Source: Lentzea xinjiangensis (GTDB taxonomy: Bacteria > Actinomycetota > Actinomycetes > Mycobacteriales > Pseudonocardiaceae). From it: a DNA stretch of 64,000 nt. This document shows, one piece after another, positions 1-11,303 of this stretch. Position 1 is the stretch's first letter; each line of letters begins with the position of its first letter. The notes below the pieces were generated by a model, which was not told where the DNA came from, did not search any database, and saw nothing but the letters and a program-made list of their open reading frames with translations. Location of the stretch: NCBI RefSeq assembly GCF_900110955.1, contig NZ_FOFR01000002.1, positions 806,001-870,000 of the forward strand. Reading direction: 5' to 3'. The translations under genes and the position numbers were made by a program.

Positions 1-566
1 TCGCCCGCGACGACACCGGCCTCCTTGCCCGCCAGCGCGCTGATCTCGGCGTACAGGCGGTCGATGCCGGACTGGCCGGCACCGGAGGCGGCCTGGTACG
101 AGGCGACGACCAGTTCCTTCAGCTCGAACTCGCGGTGCAGGGCACCGAGCGACGCCATCATCGACAGCGTCGTGCAGTTCGGGTTCGCGATGATGCCGCG
201 CGGGCGGTTGTCGATCTGGTCCGCGTTGACCTCGGGCACGACCAGCGGCACGTCCGGGTCCATCCGGAACGCGCCGGAGTTGTCGATCGCGATGGCGCCG
301 CGCTCGGCCGCGATCGGCGCCCACTGCGCCGAGACCTCGTCCGGCACGTCGAACATCGCGATGTCGACGCCGTCGAACGCCTCGGGCGAGAGCGCGACGA
401 CCGTGAGGTCCTGACCGCGCACGTTGATCTTCTTGCCCGCCGAGCGCGCGGAGGCGATCAGCCGGATCTCGCCCCACGGCACGGAGGAGCGGGTGTTCAT
501 GATGTCGATCATCACGGTGCCCACGGCACCGGTCGCGCCCACCAGCGCGAGCACGGGGGCGGTCAT
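1..566 (-). CDS. asd: aspartate-semialdehyde dehydrogenase, N-terminal part (cut by window edge)
   Basis: Reduces aspartyl phosphate to aspartate semialdehyde, the branch point to lysine/diaminopimelate, threonine and methionine. About 188 codons are visible. They start with the NADP-binding motif GATGAVG near residue 11 and include NPNCTT, whose cysteine (about residue 131) is the expected catalytic nucleophile. The ATG overlaps the stop of the upstream aspartokinase gene as ATGA, indicating translational coupling in an ask-asd operon. The C-terminal half lies outside the window. Identification is secure from motifs and context. Confidence 0.95.
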   Translation of the reverse strand, partial: MTAPVLALVGATGAVGTVMIDIMNTRSSVPWGEIRLIASARSAGKKINVRGQDLTVVALSPEAFDGVDIAMFDVPDEVSAQWAPIAAERGAIAIDNSGAFRMDPDVPLVVPEVNADQIDNRPRGIIANPNCTTLSMMASLGALHREFELKELVVASYQAASGAGQSGIDRLYAEISALAGKEAGVVAG

Positions 567-1081
567 CGGCCGGTTCCCGCGTAGACGACGGCCTCTTCGT
601 CGGTGCCCAGGTCGAACGCGTCGTGCAGGGCGCGCACGGCGTCGTCGAGCTGGGTGTCGCGGCAGATGACCGAGATGCGGATCTCCGAGGTGGAGATGAT
701 GTCGATGTTGACGCCGGCCGTGGCCAGCGCCTCGCAGAACGTCGCCGTGACACCGGGGTGCGAGCGCATGCCCGCGCCGATCAGCGACACCTTGCCGACG
801 TGCTCGTCGTAGAGGACCTGGTCGAAGCCGATCTCGCCGCGGGACTTCTCCAGCGCCGCCACCGCGCGCGGGCCGTCGACCTTGGCCAGCGTGAACGTGA
901 TGTCCGTGCGACCGGACGCCGCCTGCGAGACGTTCTGCACGACCATGTCGATGTCGAGCTCGGCCTGCGCCACGACCCGGAAGATCCGAGCCGCGATGCC
1001 GGGGTGGTCGGGCACGGCCGTCACGGTGATTTTCGCCTCGGACCGGTCGTGCGCGACGCCGGTGATCATCGCCTGTTCCAC
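563..1081 (-). CDS. ask: aspartokinase beta subunit from an internal in-frame start
   Basis: Corynebacterial and Bacillus aspartokinases are alpha2beta2 enzymes whose beta chain is translated from an internal start. Here a GTG at codon 250 of ask is preceded by GGAGG with an 8-nt spacer. The product would be 172 residues, the C-terminal ACT-domain half. Position and length match the C. glutamicum arrangement (established knowledge). That this start is used is inferred from the ribosome site and length. Confidence 0.7.
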   Translation of the reverse strand: MEQAMITGVAHDRSEAKITVTAVPDHPGIAARIFRVVAQAELDIDMVVQNVSQAASGRTDITFTLAKVDGPRAVAALEKSRGEIGFDQVLYDEHVGKVSLIGAGMRSHPGVTATFCEALATAGVNIDIISTSEIRISVICRDTQLDDAVRALHDAFDLGTDEEAVVYAGTGR

Positions 1082-1828
1082 GGGAAGGTCCTCCACTGAA
1101 CCGGACACGATGGTCCCGGTCTTGTTGCTGAACGAAGAGCGGACGTGCACGGGGACGTTGTAGCGCCGGGCGTACTCCACGCAGCGGAGCATCAGCACCT
1201 TGGCGCCACAGGCGGCCATCTCGAGCATTTCCTCGTACGTGATCGTGTCGAGCTTCTTCGCGTTCGGCACGATGCGCGGGTCGGCGGTGTAGACGCCGTC
1301 CACGTCGGTGTAGATCTCGCACACGTCGGCCTTGGTCGCCGCCGCGAGCGCCACCGCGGTGGTGTCGCTGCCGCCGCGGCCGAGTGTGGTGATCTCCTTG
1401 GAGTCCTGGGAGACGCCCTGGAAGCCCGCGACGATCGCGATGGCCCCCTCGGACGTCGCGTCCTGGATCCGGCTCGGCGTCACGTCGATGATGCGGGCCT
1501 TGCCGTGCACCGAGGTCGTGATCACGCCCGCCTGCGAGCCCGTGTACGAGCGCGCCTCGGCGCCGAGCGAGTTGATCGCCATCGCGAGCAGCGACATCGA
1601 GATCCGCTCACCCGAGGTGAGCAGCATGTCGAGCTCGCGGGCCGGCGGCACCGGGGAGACCTGGCGGGCGAGGTCGAGCAGCTCGTCGGTCGTGTCGCCC
1701 ATGGCGGACACGACGACCACGACGTCGTTGCCCGCCTTCTTGGTCGCGACGATGCGCTCGGCCACGCGTTTGATCCGCTCGGCACTCTCCACCGATGAAC
1801 CGCCGTACTTCTGGACGACGAGCGCCAC
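563..1828 (-). CDS. ask: aspartokinase, alpha subunit
   Basis: Phosphorylates aspartate, the first step of the aspartate amino-acid family. The 421-residue protein starts [13 protein letters not shown], the kinase signature, and ends in two ACT domains (about residues 265-421) that bind lysine/threonine for feedback control. The reading frame extends further upstream, but the GTG at 1828 is preceded by an AGGAGGTCAG ribosome site and gives the normal actinobacterial length, so the upstream extension is rejected. It is followed by asd with a 4-nt overlap. An internal start for a beta subunit is listed separately. Confidence 0.96.
   Translation of the reverse strand: MALVVQKYGGSSVESAERIKRVAERIVATKKAGNDVVVVVSAMGDTTDELLDLARQVSPVPPARELDMLLTSGERISMSLLAMAINSLGAEARSYTGSQAGVITTSVHGKARIIDVTPSRIQDATSEGAIAIVAGFQGVSQDSKEITTLGRGGSDTTAVALAAATKADVCEIYTDVDGVYTADPRIVPNAKKLDTITYEEMLEMAACGAKVLMLRCVEYARRYNVPVHVRSSFSNKTGTIVSGSVEDLPVEQAMITGVAHDRSEAKITVTAVPDHPGIAARIFRVVAQAELDIDMVVQNVSQAASGRTDITFTLAKVDGPRAVAALEKSRGEIGFDQVLYDEHVGKVSLIGAGMRSHPGVTATFCEALATAGVNIDIISTSEIRISVICRDTQLDDAVRALHDAFDLGTDEEAVVYAGTGR
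1090..1094 (-). promoter_or_regulatory. ribosome binding site for internal aspartokinase beta start
   Basis: GGAGG on the minus strand lies inside the ask coding sequence, 8 nt before an in-frame GTG. It decides the call of a separate beta subunit. Confidence 0.6.
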
Positions 1829-1920
1829 CGACCTGACCTCCTTCGCGCGACCAAAACCCCACGTCGTTGGCAGCGTACCTGGACCACCTGGTGAGACTCT
1901 GGAGCCGTGACGCGCGTGAC

Positions 1921-1926
1921 TACTCT
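1921..1926 (+). promoter_or_regulatory. -10 element TACTCT of a leaderless transcript
   Basis: TACTCT is followed after 6 nt by a GTG start codon with no ribosome site between them. The same 12-mer TACTCTGTCCGG occurs at 4999-5010 ahead of the leucine leader peptide. This is the main reason for placing the start of the next gene at 1933. Confidence 0.55.
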
Positions 1927-1932
1927 GTCCGG

Positions 1933-3156
1933 GTGTCGTCGAGCGCCGATGTCGTGGAGGCCCCAGCAGCCGTGCAGGAGAGCAGTGCGCGCTCACGGTT
2001 GGCCGGCGCGCTCAGACACCCGGTCGCGCTCTGGACGGCTCCCGCGCTGATCTACCTGGTGGTCCGCCAGGTCGGTCTCTTCGCCCTGCAACTGGTCGTC
2101 GAGTACCAGAACAAGGCGAACGGGAAGACCGACACGGCGGTCGACAACCTCACGTCGTGGGACGGCGACTGGTTCCTCGGCATCGCGGCCGGCGGCTACA
2201 ACGGCGTCCCGGCGCCCCCGTTCGACGCGTTCGGCCGGCGCACCGCCGAGACCCCGCTCGCCTTCTTCCCCGGCTACCCGGCGCTGGTCAGGTGGGTCGA
2301 GGGCCTGCCGGGCGTGGACGTGGTCGGCGCGGCCTTCGCGGTCAGCCTGATCAGCGGCCTCTTCTGCGCCTACGGCCTGTTCGTGCTCGGCCGCGTGGTG
2401 CGCGACGGCTCGGTGCCGGCCGGGCTGATCCTGGTCACGCTCTTCGCGGCGTCGCCGATGGCGGTCGTGCTGTCCATGACCTACTCGGAGGCCACGTTCT
2501 GCGCCTTCGCCGCCTGGTCCCTGGTCGGCGTGGTGCAGAAGCGGTGGGTTCTCGCCGGCGTCTGCTGCGCCGCGGCGGGCCTGGTCCGCCCCACGGCGGC
2601 GGCCCTGGTCGCCGCGGTCGGCCTGGCCGCCCTGGTGGCGGTGGTCGCCGACCGGCGCGACTGGCGGGCGTGGGTCGGCGGTGCGGTCGCTCCGCTGGGC
2701 CTGCTCGGCTACCTCGGGTGGGTCGCGCTGCGCACCGGCGAGCTCACCGGCTGGTTCGGCGTGCAGCAGCGCGGCTGGGGCTCGAAGTTCGACGGCGGCG
2801 CGGCGACGTGGGAGTTCGCCCTGGGCCACCTCGGCAACCCGCGCTCGGTGCTCGAGACCGGCACCGTCTGGCTGCTCGTCCTCGCCGTGGTCCTGGTCTT
2901 CTACGCGGTCCAGCGCCGCCTGGAGTGGCCGCTGGTCGTGTACGCGATCGGCGTGCTGGTCATGGACCTGGGCTCCAACGGCCTGATGAACTCCAAGGCC
3001 CGCCTGCTGCTCCCGGCGTTCACCCTGCTGGTCCCGCTGGCCCTGGTCCTGGCCCGCCGCCGTCTGTCCACGGTGCTGACCGTGCTCGGCGTGGCGACCC
3101 TGTTCAGCGCGTGGTTCGGCGCGTACTCCCTCGCCGTTTGGCAGTATGCGATCTGA
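1933..3156 (+). CDS. PIG-V-like integral membrane glycosyltransferase
   Basis: Predicted polytopic membrane protein of about 407 residues with roughly nine hydrophobic segments. The first large loop carries [15 protein letters not shown], resembling the acidic WD-W motif of PIG-V/GT-C mannosyltransferases that use polyprenyl-phosphate sugars, followed by FFPGYP. Actinomycetes use such enzymes for cell-wall glycolipids or protein mannosylation; the substrate here is unknown. The frame is open upstream to 1867, but the GTG at 1933 follows a -10-like TACTCT, so a leaderless start is preferred. Its stop overlaps the next start by one base. Confidence 0.75.
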   Translation: MSSSADVVEAPAAVQESSARSRLAGALRHPVALWTAPALIYLVVRQVGLFALQLVVEYQNKANGKTDTAVDNLTSWDGDWFLGIAAGGYNGVPAPPFDAFGRRTAETPLAFFPGYPALVRWVEGLPGVDVVGAAFAVSLISGLFCAYGLFVLGRVVRDGSVPAGLILVTLFAASPMAVVLSMTYSEATFCAFAAWSLVGVVQKRWVLAGVCCAAAGLVRPTAAALVAAVGLAALVAVVADRRDWRAWVGGAVAPLGLLGYLGWVALRTGELTGWFGVQQRGWGSKFDGGAATWEFALGHLGNPRSVLETGTVWLLVLAVVLVFYAVQRRLEWPLVVYAIGVLVMDLGSNGLMNSKARLLLPAFTLLVPLALVLARRRLSTVLTVLGVATLFSAWFGAYSLAVWQYAI

Positions 3157-3716
3157 TGAACGAGCTGATCTCGCAGCGCCGGAGCCCACGGGCCTTCTCC
3201 GCTGAGGCGACGGTGTCCGACGACGAGCTGCGCACCCTGCTCGAAGCGGCGCGCTGGGCCCCGTCGCACGGCAACAGCCAGCCGGCCCGCTTCGTGGTGG
3301 GCCACCGCGGCACGCCGACGTTCGACACGATCCTCGGCACCCTCACGCGGGGCAACAAGACCTGGGCGTTCCGCGCGTCGGTGCTGCTCATCGGCTGCGT
3401 GCTCACCCGTGACTCGCGCGGCGACATCCCGAACACCGAGTTCGGCCTGGGCCTCGCGATGGAGAACATCGCGTTGCAGGCCGTCGAGCTGGGCCTGATC
3501 GCGCACATGATGGGCGGCTTCGACGCCGCCGCCGCGCACACCGCCTTCGACATGCCCGGCGACGTGCGCCCGCTGGTCGCCATGGCCGTGGGCCGCCCCG
3601 GCCGCGTCGAGGACCTCCCGGAGGACCTCCAAGCCCGCGAACAGCGCGAACGCCGTCGCCACCCGCTCGGGGAGATCGCCTTCACCGGTAGCTGGGGCCG
3701 GTCACTGTTCGGTTGA
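3156..3716 (+). CDS. nitroreductase family FMN oxidoreductase
   Basis: Flavin-dependent reductase of the nitroreductase fold, 186 residues. The N-terminal ISQRRSPRAFS and APSHGNSQPARF are the family's FMN-phosphate-binding motifs. AMENIALQAVELGLIAHMMG is the conserved helix of the dimer interface. The start ATG overlaps the preceding stop (TGATG), so it is probably co-translated with the membrane enzyme upstream. The substrate cannot be predicted. The last 15 bases overlap the convergent NUDIX gene. Confidence 0.88.
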   Translation: MNELISQRRSPRAFSAEATVSDDELRTLLEAARWAPSHGNSQPARFVVGHRGTPTFDTILGTLTRGNKTWAFRASVLLIGCVLTRDSRGDIPNTEFGLGLAMENIALQAVELGLIAHMMGGFDAAAAHTAFDMPGDVRPLVAMAVGRPGRVEDLPEDLQAREQRERRRHPLGEIAFTGSWGRSLFG

Positions 3717-4202
3717 GAAGTACTTCGTGGCGACGTCGTTGTGCAGCGGGAACGCCAGCGGCTCGCACTCGAAGATGACCTTCCGCTCGGACGCCTCCTC
3801 GTTCGGCACGAACGGCGGCATGTCCTCGGCGTTGATGGCGGGCGCCGTCGCGAAGAGCAGGATCGTCCCGCCGTCCGGCGTGGACACGAAGTGCAACGGC
3901 CGCAGCTCGCCGGGGTCGATGCGGACGTTCGCCTCTTCTTCGAGCTCCCGCGCCGCGCTCTGCTGCCACGACTCGCCGCGGTCCATGAACCCGCTGACGA
4001 ACGCGAGCTGCCCCACCGGCGGAATGGCCCTGCGAACGGTGAGGAGCCCGGTCCTGGGCCCGTCCTTGACGGGTACGAGGAGGACGACGACCGGCGATGG
4101 GTTCGCCCACACCATGTGCGCGCAGCTCTCGCACTTGCGGGGGTATCCGGTCGTGTCGGCGTACCTGGTGCCACAGCTGCTGCAGAAGTCGTCGCGCGCC
4201 AT
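3702..4202 (-). CDS. NUDIX hydrolase with N-terminal zinc ribbon
   Basis: Cleaves a nucleoside diphosphate linked to another moiety. Residues 7-28 form a Cys4 ribbon (CSSCG and CESC), as in NudC-type NADH pyrophosphatases. The NUDIX box runs from GFMDRGE to RELEEEANV (about residues 70-92) with the catalytic glutamates present; the box glycine near its end is replaced by asparagine. At 166 residues it is shorter than NudC, so NADH specificity is uncertain. A TAGGTT box 6 nt before the ATG suggests a leaderless transcript; it overlaps the stop of the upstream membrane-protein gene. Confidence 0.87.
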   Translation of the reverse strand: MARDDFCSSCGTRYADTTGYPRKCESCAHMVWANPSPVVVLLVPVKDGPRTGLLTVRRAIPPVGQLAFVSGFMDRGESWQQSAARELEEEANVRIDPGELRPLHFVSTPDGGTILLFATAPAINAEDMPPFVPNEEASERKVIFECEPLAFPLHNDVATKYFSTEQ

Positions 4203-4211
4203 GTCCCGAAC

Positions 4212-4499
4212 CTAGTTGAGGCGCCTCACGAGCTTAAGGACGATCGCTCGAACGGCCAGCCAGAACAGGGCGGCGAGCCCGAAGTTCACGATCACACGCA
4301 ACCGCGCGTCGGCGGGCGCGAAAAGATCTTTGAACGCCAGGGCGACCGGCTCGGCGACCGCCTTGACGCCACTGGTGATGGGGTTGTCCGGGGTGGCCCC
4401 GCCGACGGTCAGCACGACGTGGACGACGAGCACGACCGCCAGCGCGAGGCCGACCCAACTGATGGTTCCCGAGACGATCCCGACCACGCGCGTTCGCAT
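4212..4499 (-). CDS. small integral membrane protein
   Basis: A 95-residue protein with two hydrophobic segments (about residues 8-33 and 69-90) separated by a polar loop. The C-terminal FGLAALFWLAV resembles YGLAAVFWLVV in the neighbour upstream, and both have 'AEP.AL.F..LF' in the middle, so the two are probably ancient paralogues. Function unknown. The NUDIX gene follows after 9 nt. Confidence 0.7.
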   Translation of the reverse strand: MRTRVVGIVSGTISWVGLALAVVLVVHVVLTVGGATPDNPITSGVKAVAEPVALAFKDLFAPADARLRVIVNFGLAALFWLAVRAIVLKLVRRLN

Positions 4500-4517
4500 G
4501 GACCAGGAATCTACTAC

Positions 4518-4814
4518 TCAGTAGCGAGCCAGCGCACGTGCGAGCAAACCGGTCACGACCAGCCAGAACACGGCAGCCAGACCGTAGTTGAGGAAGATGT
4601 CGAGGCCGGTGTTGCCGGTCTGGAAGAGGCCGGGGAAGAACAGTGCGAGGGGCTCGGCGAGGGACTGGATGAACTGGAAGAAGGCATTGGCCGCGTTCGC
4701 ACCGAGCACGACCATCAGGATGAAGAGGATTTCGATGAAGGCGAAGAGGACGCCGATGCCGCTGATCACGCGGGAAGCCGTGCCGCGGCTACTGGTCGTA
4801 CGTAATCTGGACAT
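4518..4814 (-). CDS. small integral membrane protein, paralogue of the next gene
   Basis: A 98-residue protein with a basic N-terminus and two membrane segments (about residues 17-42 and 72-94). It shares the loop pattern 'LAEPLALFFPGLF' and the terminal GLAAVFWL motif with the protein encoded at 4212-4499. No function is known. It lies first in a short minus-strand run with its paralogue and the NUDIX gene, 19 nt upstream of the paralogue. Confidence 0.7.
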   Translation of the reverse strand: MSRLRTTSSRGTASRVISGIGVLFAFIEILFILMVVLGANAANAFFQFIQSLAEPLALFFPGLFQTGNTGLDIFLNYGLAAVFWLVVTGLLARALARY

Positions 4815-4998
4815 AGCTGAAAATTTCCCGGATTCGCGGCGCCCAAAACTTGCAAATCGACCTTCGTCGCGAAGGTGAGCTCACCACCGGATCTCAAGCG
4901 GGCCTCGACCACGTGCTCCGGCCAGTTCCGGAACGGACGAGATCCGCAGACATCCCACGATCCGGTCCCCGCTGTTCCCTCTCCGGCCGAACTGTGGC

Positions 4999-5004
4999 TA
5001 CTCT
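4999..5004 (+). promoter_or_regulatory. -10 element of the leuA leader transcript
   Basis: TACTCT is followed after 7 nt by the GTG of the leader peptide, fitting a leaderless mRNA that starts at or next to 5012. No Shine-Dalgarno precedes that GTG. Confidence 0.5.
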
Positions 5005-5011
5005 GTCCGGC

Positions 5012-5041
5012 GTGTGGCGTTCCCTCCTGCTTCGCTGCCGT

Positions 5042-5053
<12 letters not shown>
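5012..5053 (+). CDS. leucine leader peptide of leuA
   Basis: A 13-codon reading frame encoding MWRSLLLRCRDGV, with three consecutive leucine codons (CTC CTG CTT) followed by a stop. It starts with GTG right after a -10-like box and ends inside a strong hairpin upstream of leuA. Leucine-rich leader peptides controlling leuA by attenuation have been proposed for actinobacteria (established from comparative genomics). The Leu run would let ribosome stalling on scarce Leu-tRNA set the fold of the downstream RNA. Confidence 0.65.
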
Positions 5054-7038
<1,985 letters not shown>

Positions 7039-7126
7039 CTTCCTGCCCTCGACGCCGAATCTGTGGGTGACCTGAAGAAACACCATGGCCGGGATTGTTC
7101 ATCTCGGTCACGTACGTTCACCGATC

Positions 7127-7705
7127 ATGAGCGCCACAGCCGCCAGTCTCGTCGTGCTGTTCCTGGTCGCCGTGGTGCCGCTGGCACCGACGGAGGCCGT
7201 GCTCATCGGCGCCGGGGTCCTGGCCGCGTCCGGTGAGGTCCCGCTGTACCTGGTGGTCGCGGTCGCCGCCGCCGGATGCCTCACCAGCGACATGATCAAC
7301 TTTACGATGGGCCGCCGGATGGGCATGCGCGCCCTCGACCGGGTCAACAAGAACGCCAAGGCGCGGGCGATGGTCGTGTGGACCGCCGACCAGCTCGCGG
7401 CCAAGGGCGAGACGATCCTCATCGCGGCGCGGTTCCTGCCGGCCGGCGGCATCGTGGGCGCGCTGCTCGCGGGTGCCCTCAAGTGGCCGCTGCGGCGGTT
7501 CGTGCCGGTCGCGGCGATCGGGTCGGCGCTGTGGAGCCTCTACCCCGCCACCGTCGGGTACATCGGCGGTCAGATCGTCGACGAGGCGTGGCTCGCGATG
7601 CTGTTGTCGTTCGGCGTGGCCACGCTCATCTCCATCCCGGTCGGCATGGCGATCCGTGCGCGCAACGCCAACCGCACTCTCTCGTACGCCGAGGCGTCGT
7701 CGTAG
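7127..7705 (+). CDS. DedA/VTT-family membrane protein
   Basis: A 192-residue integral membrane protein of the DedA (SNARE-associated) family, members of which move undecaprenyl phosphate or phospholipids across the membrane. The RFLPAGGIVGALLAGA segment (about residue 104 on) corresponds to the conserved F-RF-PG re-entrant motif, and about four hydrophobic stretches follow the family pattern. The ATG at 7127 is chosen because it begins directly before the first membrane helix; an upstream ATG adds an unlikely 14 residues. Its last 136 bases are antisense to the convergent TetR gene. Confidence 0.82.
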   Translation: MSATAASLVVLFLVAVVPLAPTEAVLIGAGVLAASGEVPLYLVVAVAAAGCLTSDMINFTMGRRMGMRALDRVNKNAKARAMVVWTADQLAAKGETILIAARFLPAGGIVGALLAGALKWPLRRFVPVAAIGSALWSLYPATVGYIGGQIVDEAWLAMLLSFGVATLISIPVGMAIRARNANRTLSYAEASS

Positions 7706-8154
7706 AGCACGGCGAAACGATCTGCGGCGGCCAGCAGCGCGTCCACCTCGAACGCCAGTTGCGCGTCGCCGGTCAGCCGTTCCAGCAATGAGGTCCAGCG
7801 CAGGTTGAAGAGCATCAACGCGTCGCGCACCCGGCCGGGGCGGGCGGCGAACTCCGACCGCGTCACCACGAAGAAGCAGCCGCCGGGGAACACGCGGCGC
7901 TTCGAGTAGTCGAGCCAGCGCTCGCTCAGGTCCACGACGGAACCGCCGGCGGCCACGACCTCGCGCGCGAAGATCTCCGCGGCCGTGTGCACCGTCGAGA
8001 GCTGCAGCTCCTCCTTGGCGCCGAAGTGCGAGAACACCCCGCTCTTGCTCATGCCGAGCTCGACCGCGAGCCGCCCGATCGTGACGCCCTCCAGGCCGTC
8101 GACGGACGCGATCTCCGCGGCCCTCAGCAAGATCACCCCTCGGCTGTCCACCAC
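7570..8154 (-). CDS. TetR-family transcriptional regulator
   Basis: About 194 residues. The N-terminal HTH is clear: ILLRAAEIASVDGLEGVTIG then LAVELGMSKSGVFSHFGAKE. The C-terminal ligand domain contains WLDYSKRRVFPGGCFF, typical of the YxaF/TetR_C_33-like group. The GTG at 8154 is preferred because the open frame further upstream runs into a palindromic repeat. The last 45 codons are encoded antisense to the DedA gene, an unusually long convergent overlap. The target is unknown; DedA and the dpp operon are adjacent. Confidence 0.8.
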   Translation of the reverse strand: MVDSRGVILLRAAEIASVDGLEGVTIGRLAVELGMSKSGVFSHFGAKEELQLSTVHTAAEIFAREVVAAGGSVVDLSERWLDYSKRRVFPGGCFFVVTRSEFAARPGRVRDALMLFNLRWTSLLERLTGDAQLAFEVDALLAAADRFAVLYDDASAYERVRLALRARIAMPTGMEMSVATPNDNSIASHASSTI

Positions 8155-8197
8155 CCCACAACAACAGCCCCCACTCAAGCCCGAGTCGCCGTTCACA

Positions 8198-8252
8198 GGA
8201 AACGCGGGGCCCCCGCGTTCCACTTAGCGGAACGCGGGGGCCCCGCGTTTCC
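8198..8252. repeat. REP-like paired palindrome, copy 1
   Basis: Two 24-bp units (8198-8221 and 8229-8252) are exact reverse complements of each other and each contains a 19-bp palindrome: AACGCGGGGCCCCCGCGTT at 8201 and AACGCGGGGGCCCCGCGTT at 8231. The units are phased by 30 bp. The same two palindromes with the same phasing recur at 19267-19315. It lies directly downstream of the dpp operon's last stop, so it may also act as a terminator. Confidence 0.85.
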
Positions 8253-8259
8253 AAACTGG

Positions 8260-9362
<1,103 letters not shown>

Positions 9363-9366
<4 letters not shown>

Positions 9367-10361
9367 GCCCGCACCTCCTCGGCGGCCGGAGTTCCCGGCA
9401 CCACCGGGTTGTGGCAGCGCAGCAGACGCCCGAGCTGGTCCTCCTCGGGCGGCGTGACCCGCACGCAGACGTCGAGCGCGTTCGGGCACCTCGGCGCGAA
9501 CGCGCACCCCTGCGACCACGGGATGTTGTCGGCGACCGACCCCTTGATCGGCGTCAGCTTCGAGTGGGTCGCGGCGTCCAGGCGCGGGATCGAGGCGAGC
9601 AGGCCGTGCGTGTACGGGTGGCGCGGCTCGGCGAAGAGCTCGTGCCGCATGGCCTTCTCGACCACCTTGCCGCCGTACAGCACGTTCACCTCGTCGCACA
9701 GGCCCGCGACGACACCCAGGTCGTGGGTGATCATCACGAGCGCGGTGCCGAGGTCCTGCACCAGCTCCTTCATCAGCGAGAGGATCTGGGCCTGGATGGT
9801 CACGTCCAGCGCCGTCGTCGGCTCGTCCGCGATCAGCAGCTTCGGCCGGCACGCCAGCGCGATCGCGATGAGCGCGCGCTGCCGCATCCCGCCGGAGAGC
9901 TGGTGCGGGTACTCCTTGAGCCGCCGGTTCGGGTCCGGGATGCCGACCTTGTCGAGCAGCTCCTTCGCCTCGATCATGGCTTCCTTGCGGGCCATGCCGC
10001 GGTGCCGTTCGAGCACCTCGGTGACCTGCAGCCCGATCGGGACGACGGGGTTGAGCGAGGACAGCGGGTCCTGGAAGACCATGCCGAGATCGCGGCCGCG
10101 GCGGTCGCGCATCTCCCGGTCCGACAGCTTCAGCAGGTCCGTGCCGTCGTAGGAGACGGTGCCGGTGATCTTGGTGCCGCGCTTGGGCAGCAGCCCCATG
10201 ATCGCCAGCGAGGTCACGGACTTGCCGCAGCCCGACTCGCCGACCAGACCCACGGTCTGACCGGGTTCGACGTCGAAGCTGACGCCGTCGACGGCGCGGA
10301 ACGGTTCCTCGCCCTTGCGCTGGAACACGACGGTGAGGTCACGAACTTCGAGCAGTGCCAC
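9363..10361 (-). CDS. dppD: peptide ABC transporter ATP-binding protein, DppD type
   Basis: The second ATPase of the importer, 332 residues. Walker [12 protein letters not shown], signature [15 protein letters not shown] and Walker [15 protein letters not shown] are all present, as is the C-terminal [10 protein letters not shown] cysteine motif of the family. It overlaps dppF by 4 nt (ATGA) and follows dppC after 6 nt, so the ATPases are tightly coupled to the permeases. Confidence 0.93.
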
Positions 10362-10367
10362 GACGAC

Positions 10368-11303
10368 TCACCGCCTGTTCTTCGGGTCGAGGGCTTCGCG
10401 CAGCGTCTCGCCCATGAGGGTGAAGCCGAGCGCGACGATGATGATGCAGATCGCGGGCCACGCGGCGAGGTGCGGGTGCGTGTCGAACACGTTCTGCACG
10501 TCGCCGAGCATCTGCCCCCACTCCGGCAGCCGGTCGTCCGGGTTGCCGAGGCCGAGGAACGACAGCGCGGCCGCCTCGATGATCGCGGTGGCGAGCACCA
10601 GCGTCGACTGCACGATCACCGGGCTGAGCGAGTTCGGCAGCATGTGCCGGAACACGATCGCGCCCTTCTTCACGCCGAGCGCGGTGGCCGCCAGCACGTG
10701 GTCGCTGTGCCGTTGCGCGAGCATCGAGCCCCTGAGCAACCGGGCGAACACCGGGATCTGCACGATCGCGACCGCGAGGATCACGGTGAACTGGCTCGGC
10801 CGCGCGAACATCGCCGCGATCGAGAACGCGAGCAGCAGCGACGGCAGCGACAGCATGACGTCGACGATCCGCATGACGATCGAGTCGACCCAGCCGCCGA
10901 GCGCGCCCGCGAGCGTGCCGAGCACGAGCCCGCCGGTGAGTCCGATGAGCGTCGCGCCGACGCCGACGACCAGCGTCTGCTGCGAGCCGACCAGCAGGCG
11001 CGAAAAGAAGTCGCGGCCCTGCAGGTCGCCACCGAGCGGGTGACCCGGCTGCGGCGGGGGGATCTCGTTGCGCGCCTTGACGACCTGGTCGATCAGCATC
11101 GGCACCGACGGGTCCTGCGGCGCGAGCCACGGCGACAGCAGCGAGAGCACGAAGAAGAGGCCGATGATCACCGCACCGGTGAGGAACACCGGGCTGCGGC
11201 GCAGCCTCTTCCAGGCGCTCGCGGCGAGCGAGACGCCCGCGCTCTCGGCGAGACCGTCGATCTTGTCCTTCTTGGAGGAGAGTCCGAGAACCACTGCGCT
11301 CAC
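10368..11303 (-). CDS. dppC: peptide ABC transporter permease, DppC type
   Basis: A 311-residue inner-membrane subunit with an N-terminal extension, a first membrane helix (about residues 38-58) and a large external loop containing HPLGGDLQGRDFFSR, typical of DppC/OppC. The EAA-type loop LGVKKGAIVFRHMLPN contacts the ATPases. The GTG start overlaps the dppB stop (GTGA). Reading and length agree with the family. Confidence 0.92.
   Translation of the reverse strand: MSAVVLGLSSKKDKIDGLAESAGVSLAASAWKRLRRSPVFLTGAVIIGLFFVLSLLSPWLAPQDPSVPMLIDQVVKARNEIPPPQPGHPLGGDLQGRDFFSRLLVGSQQTLVVGVGATLIGLTGGLVLGTLAGALGGWVDSIVMRIVDVMLSLPSLLLAFSIAAMFARPSQFTVILAVAIVQIPVFARLLRGSMLAQRHSDHVLAATALGVKKGAIVFRHMLPNSLSPVIVQSTLVLATAIIEAAALSFLGLGNPDDRLPEWGQMLGDVQNVFDTHPHLAAWPAICIIIVALGFTLMGETLREALDPKNRR

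Noticed and set aside
1829-1996. Upstream extension of ask
   Set aside because: A strong ribosome site at the GTG 1828 and the family length show that the extension is not translated.
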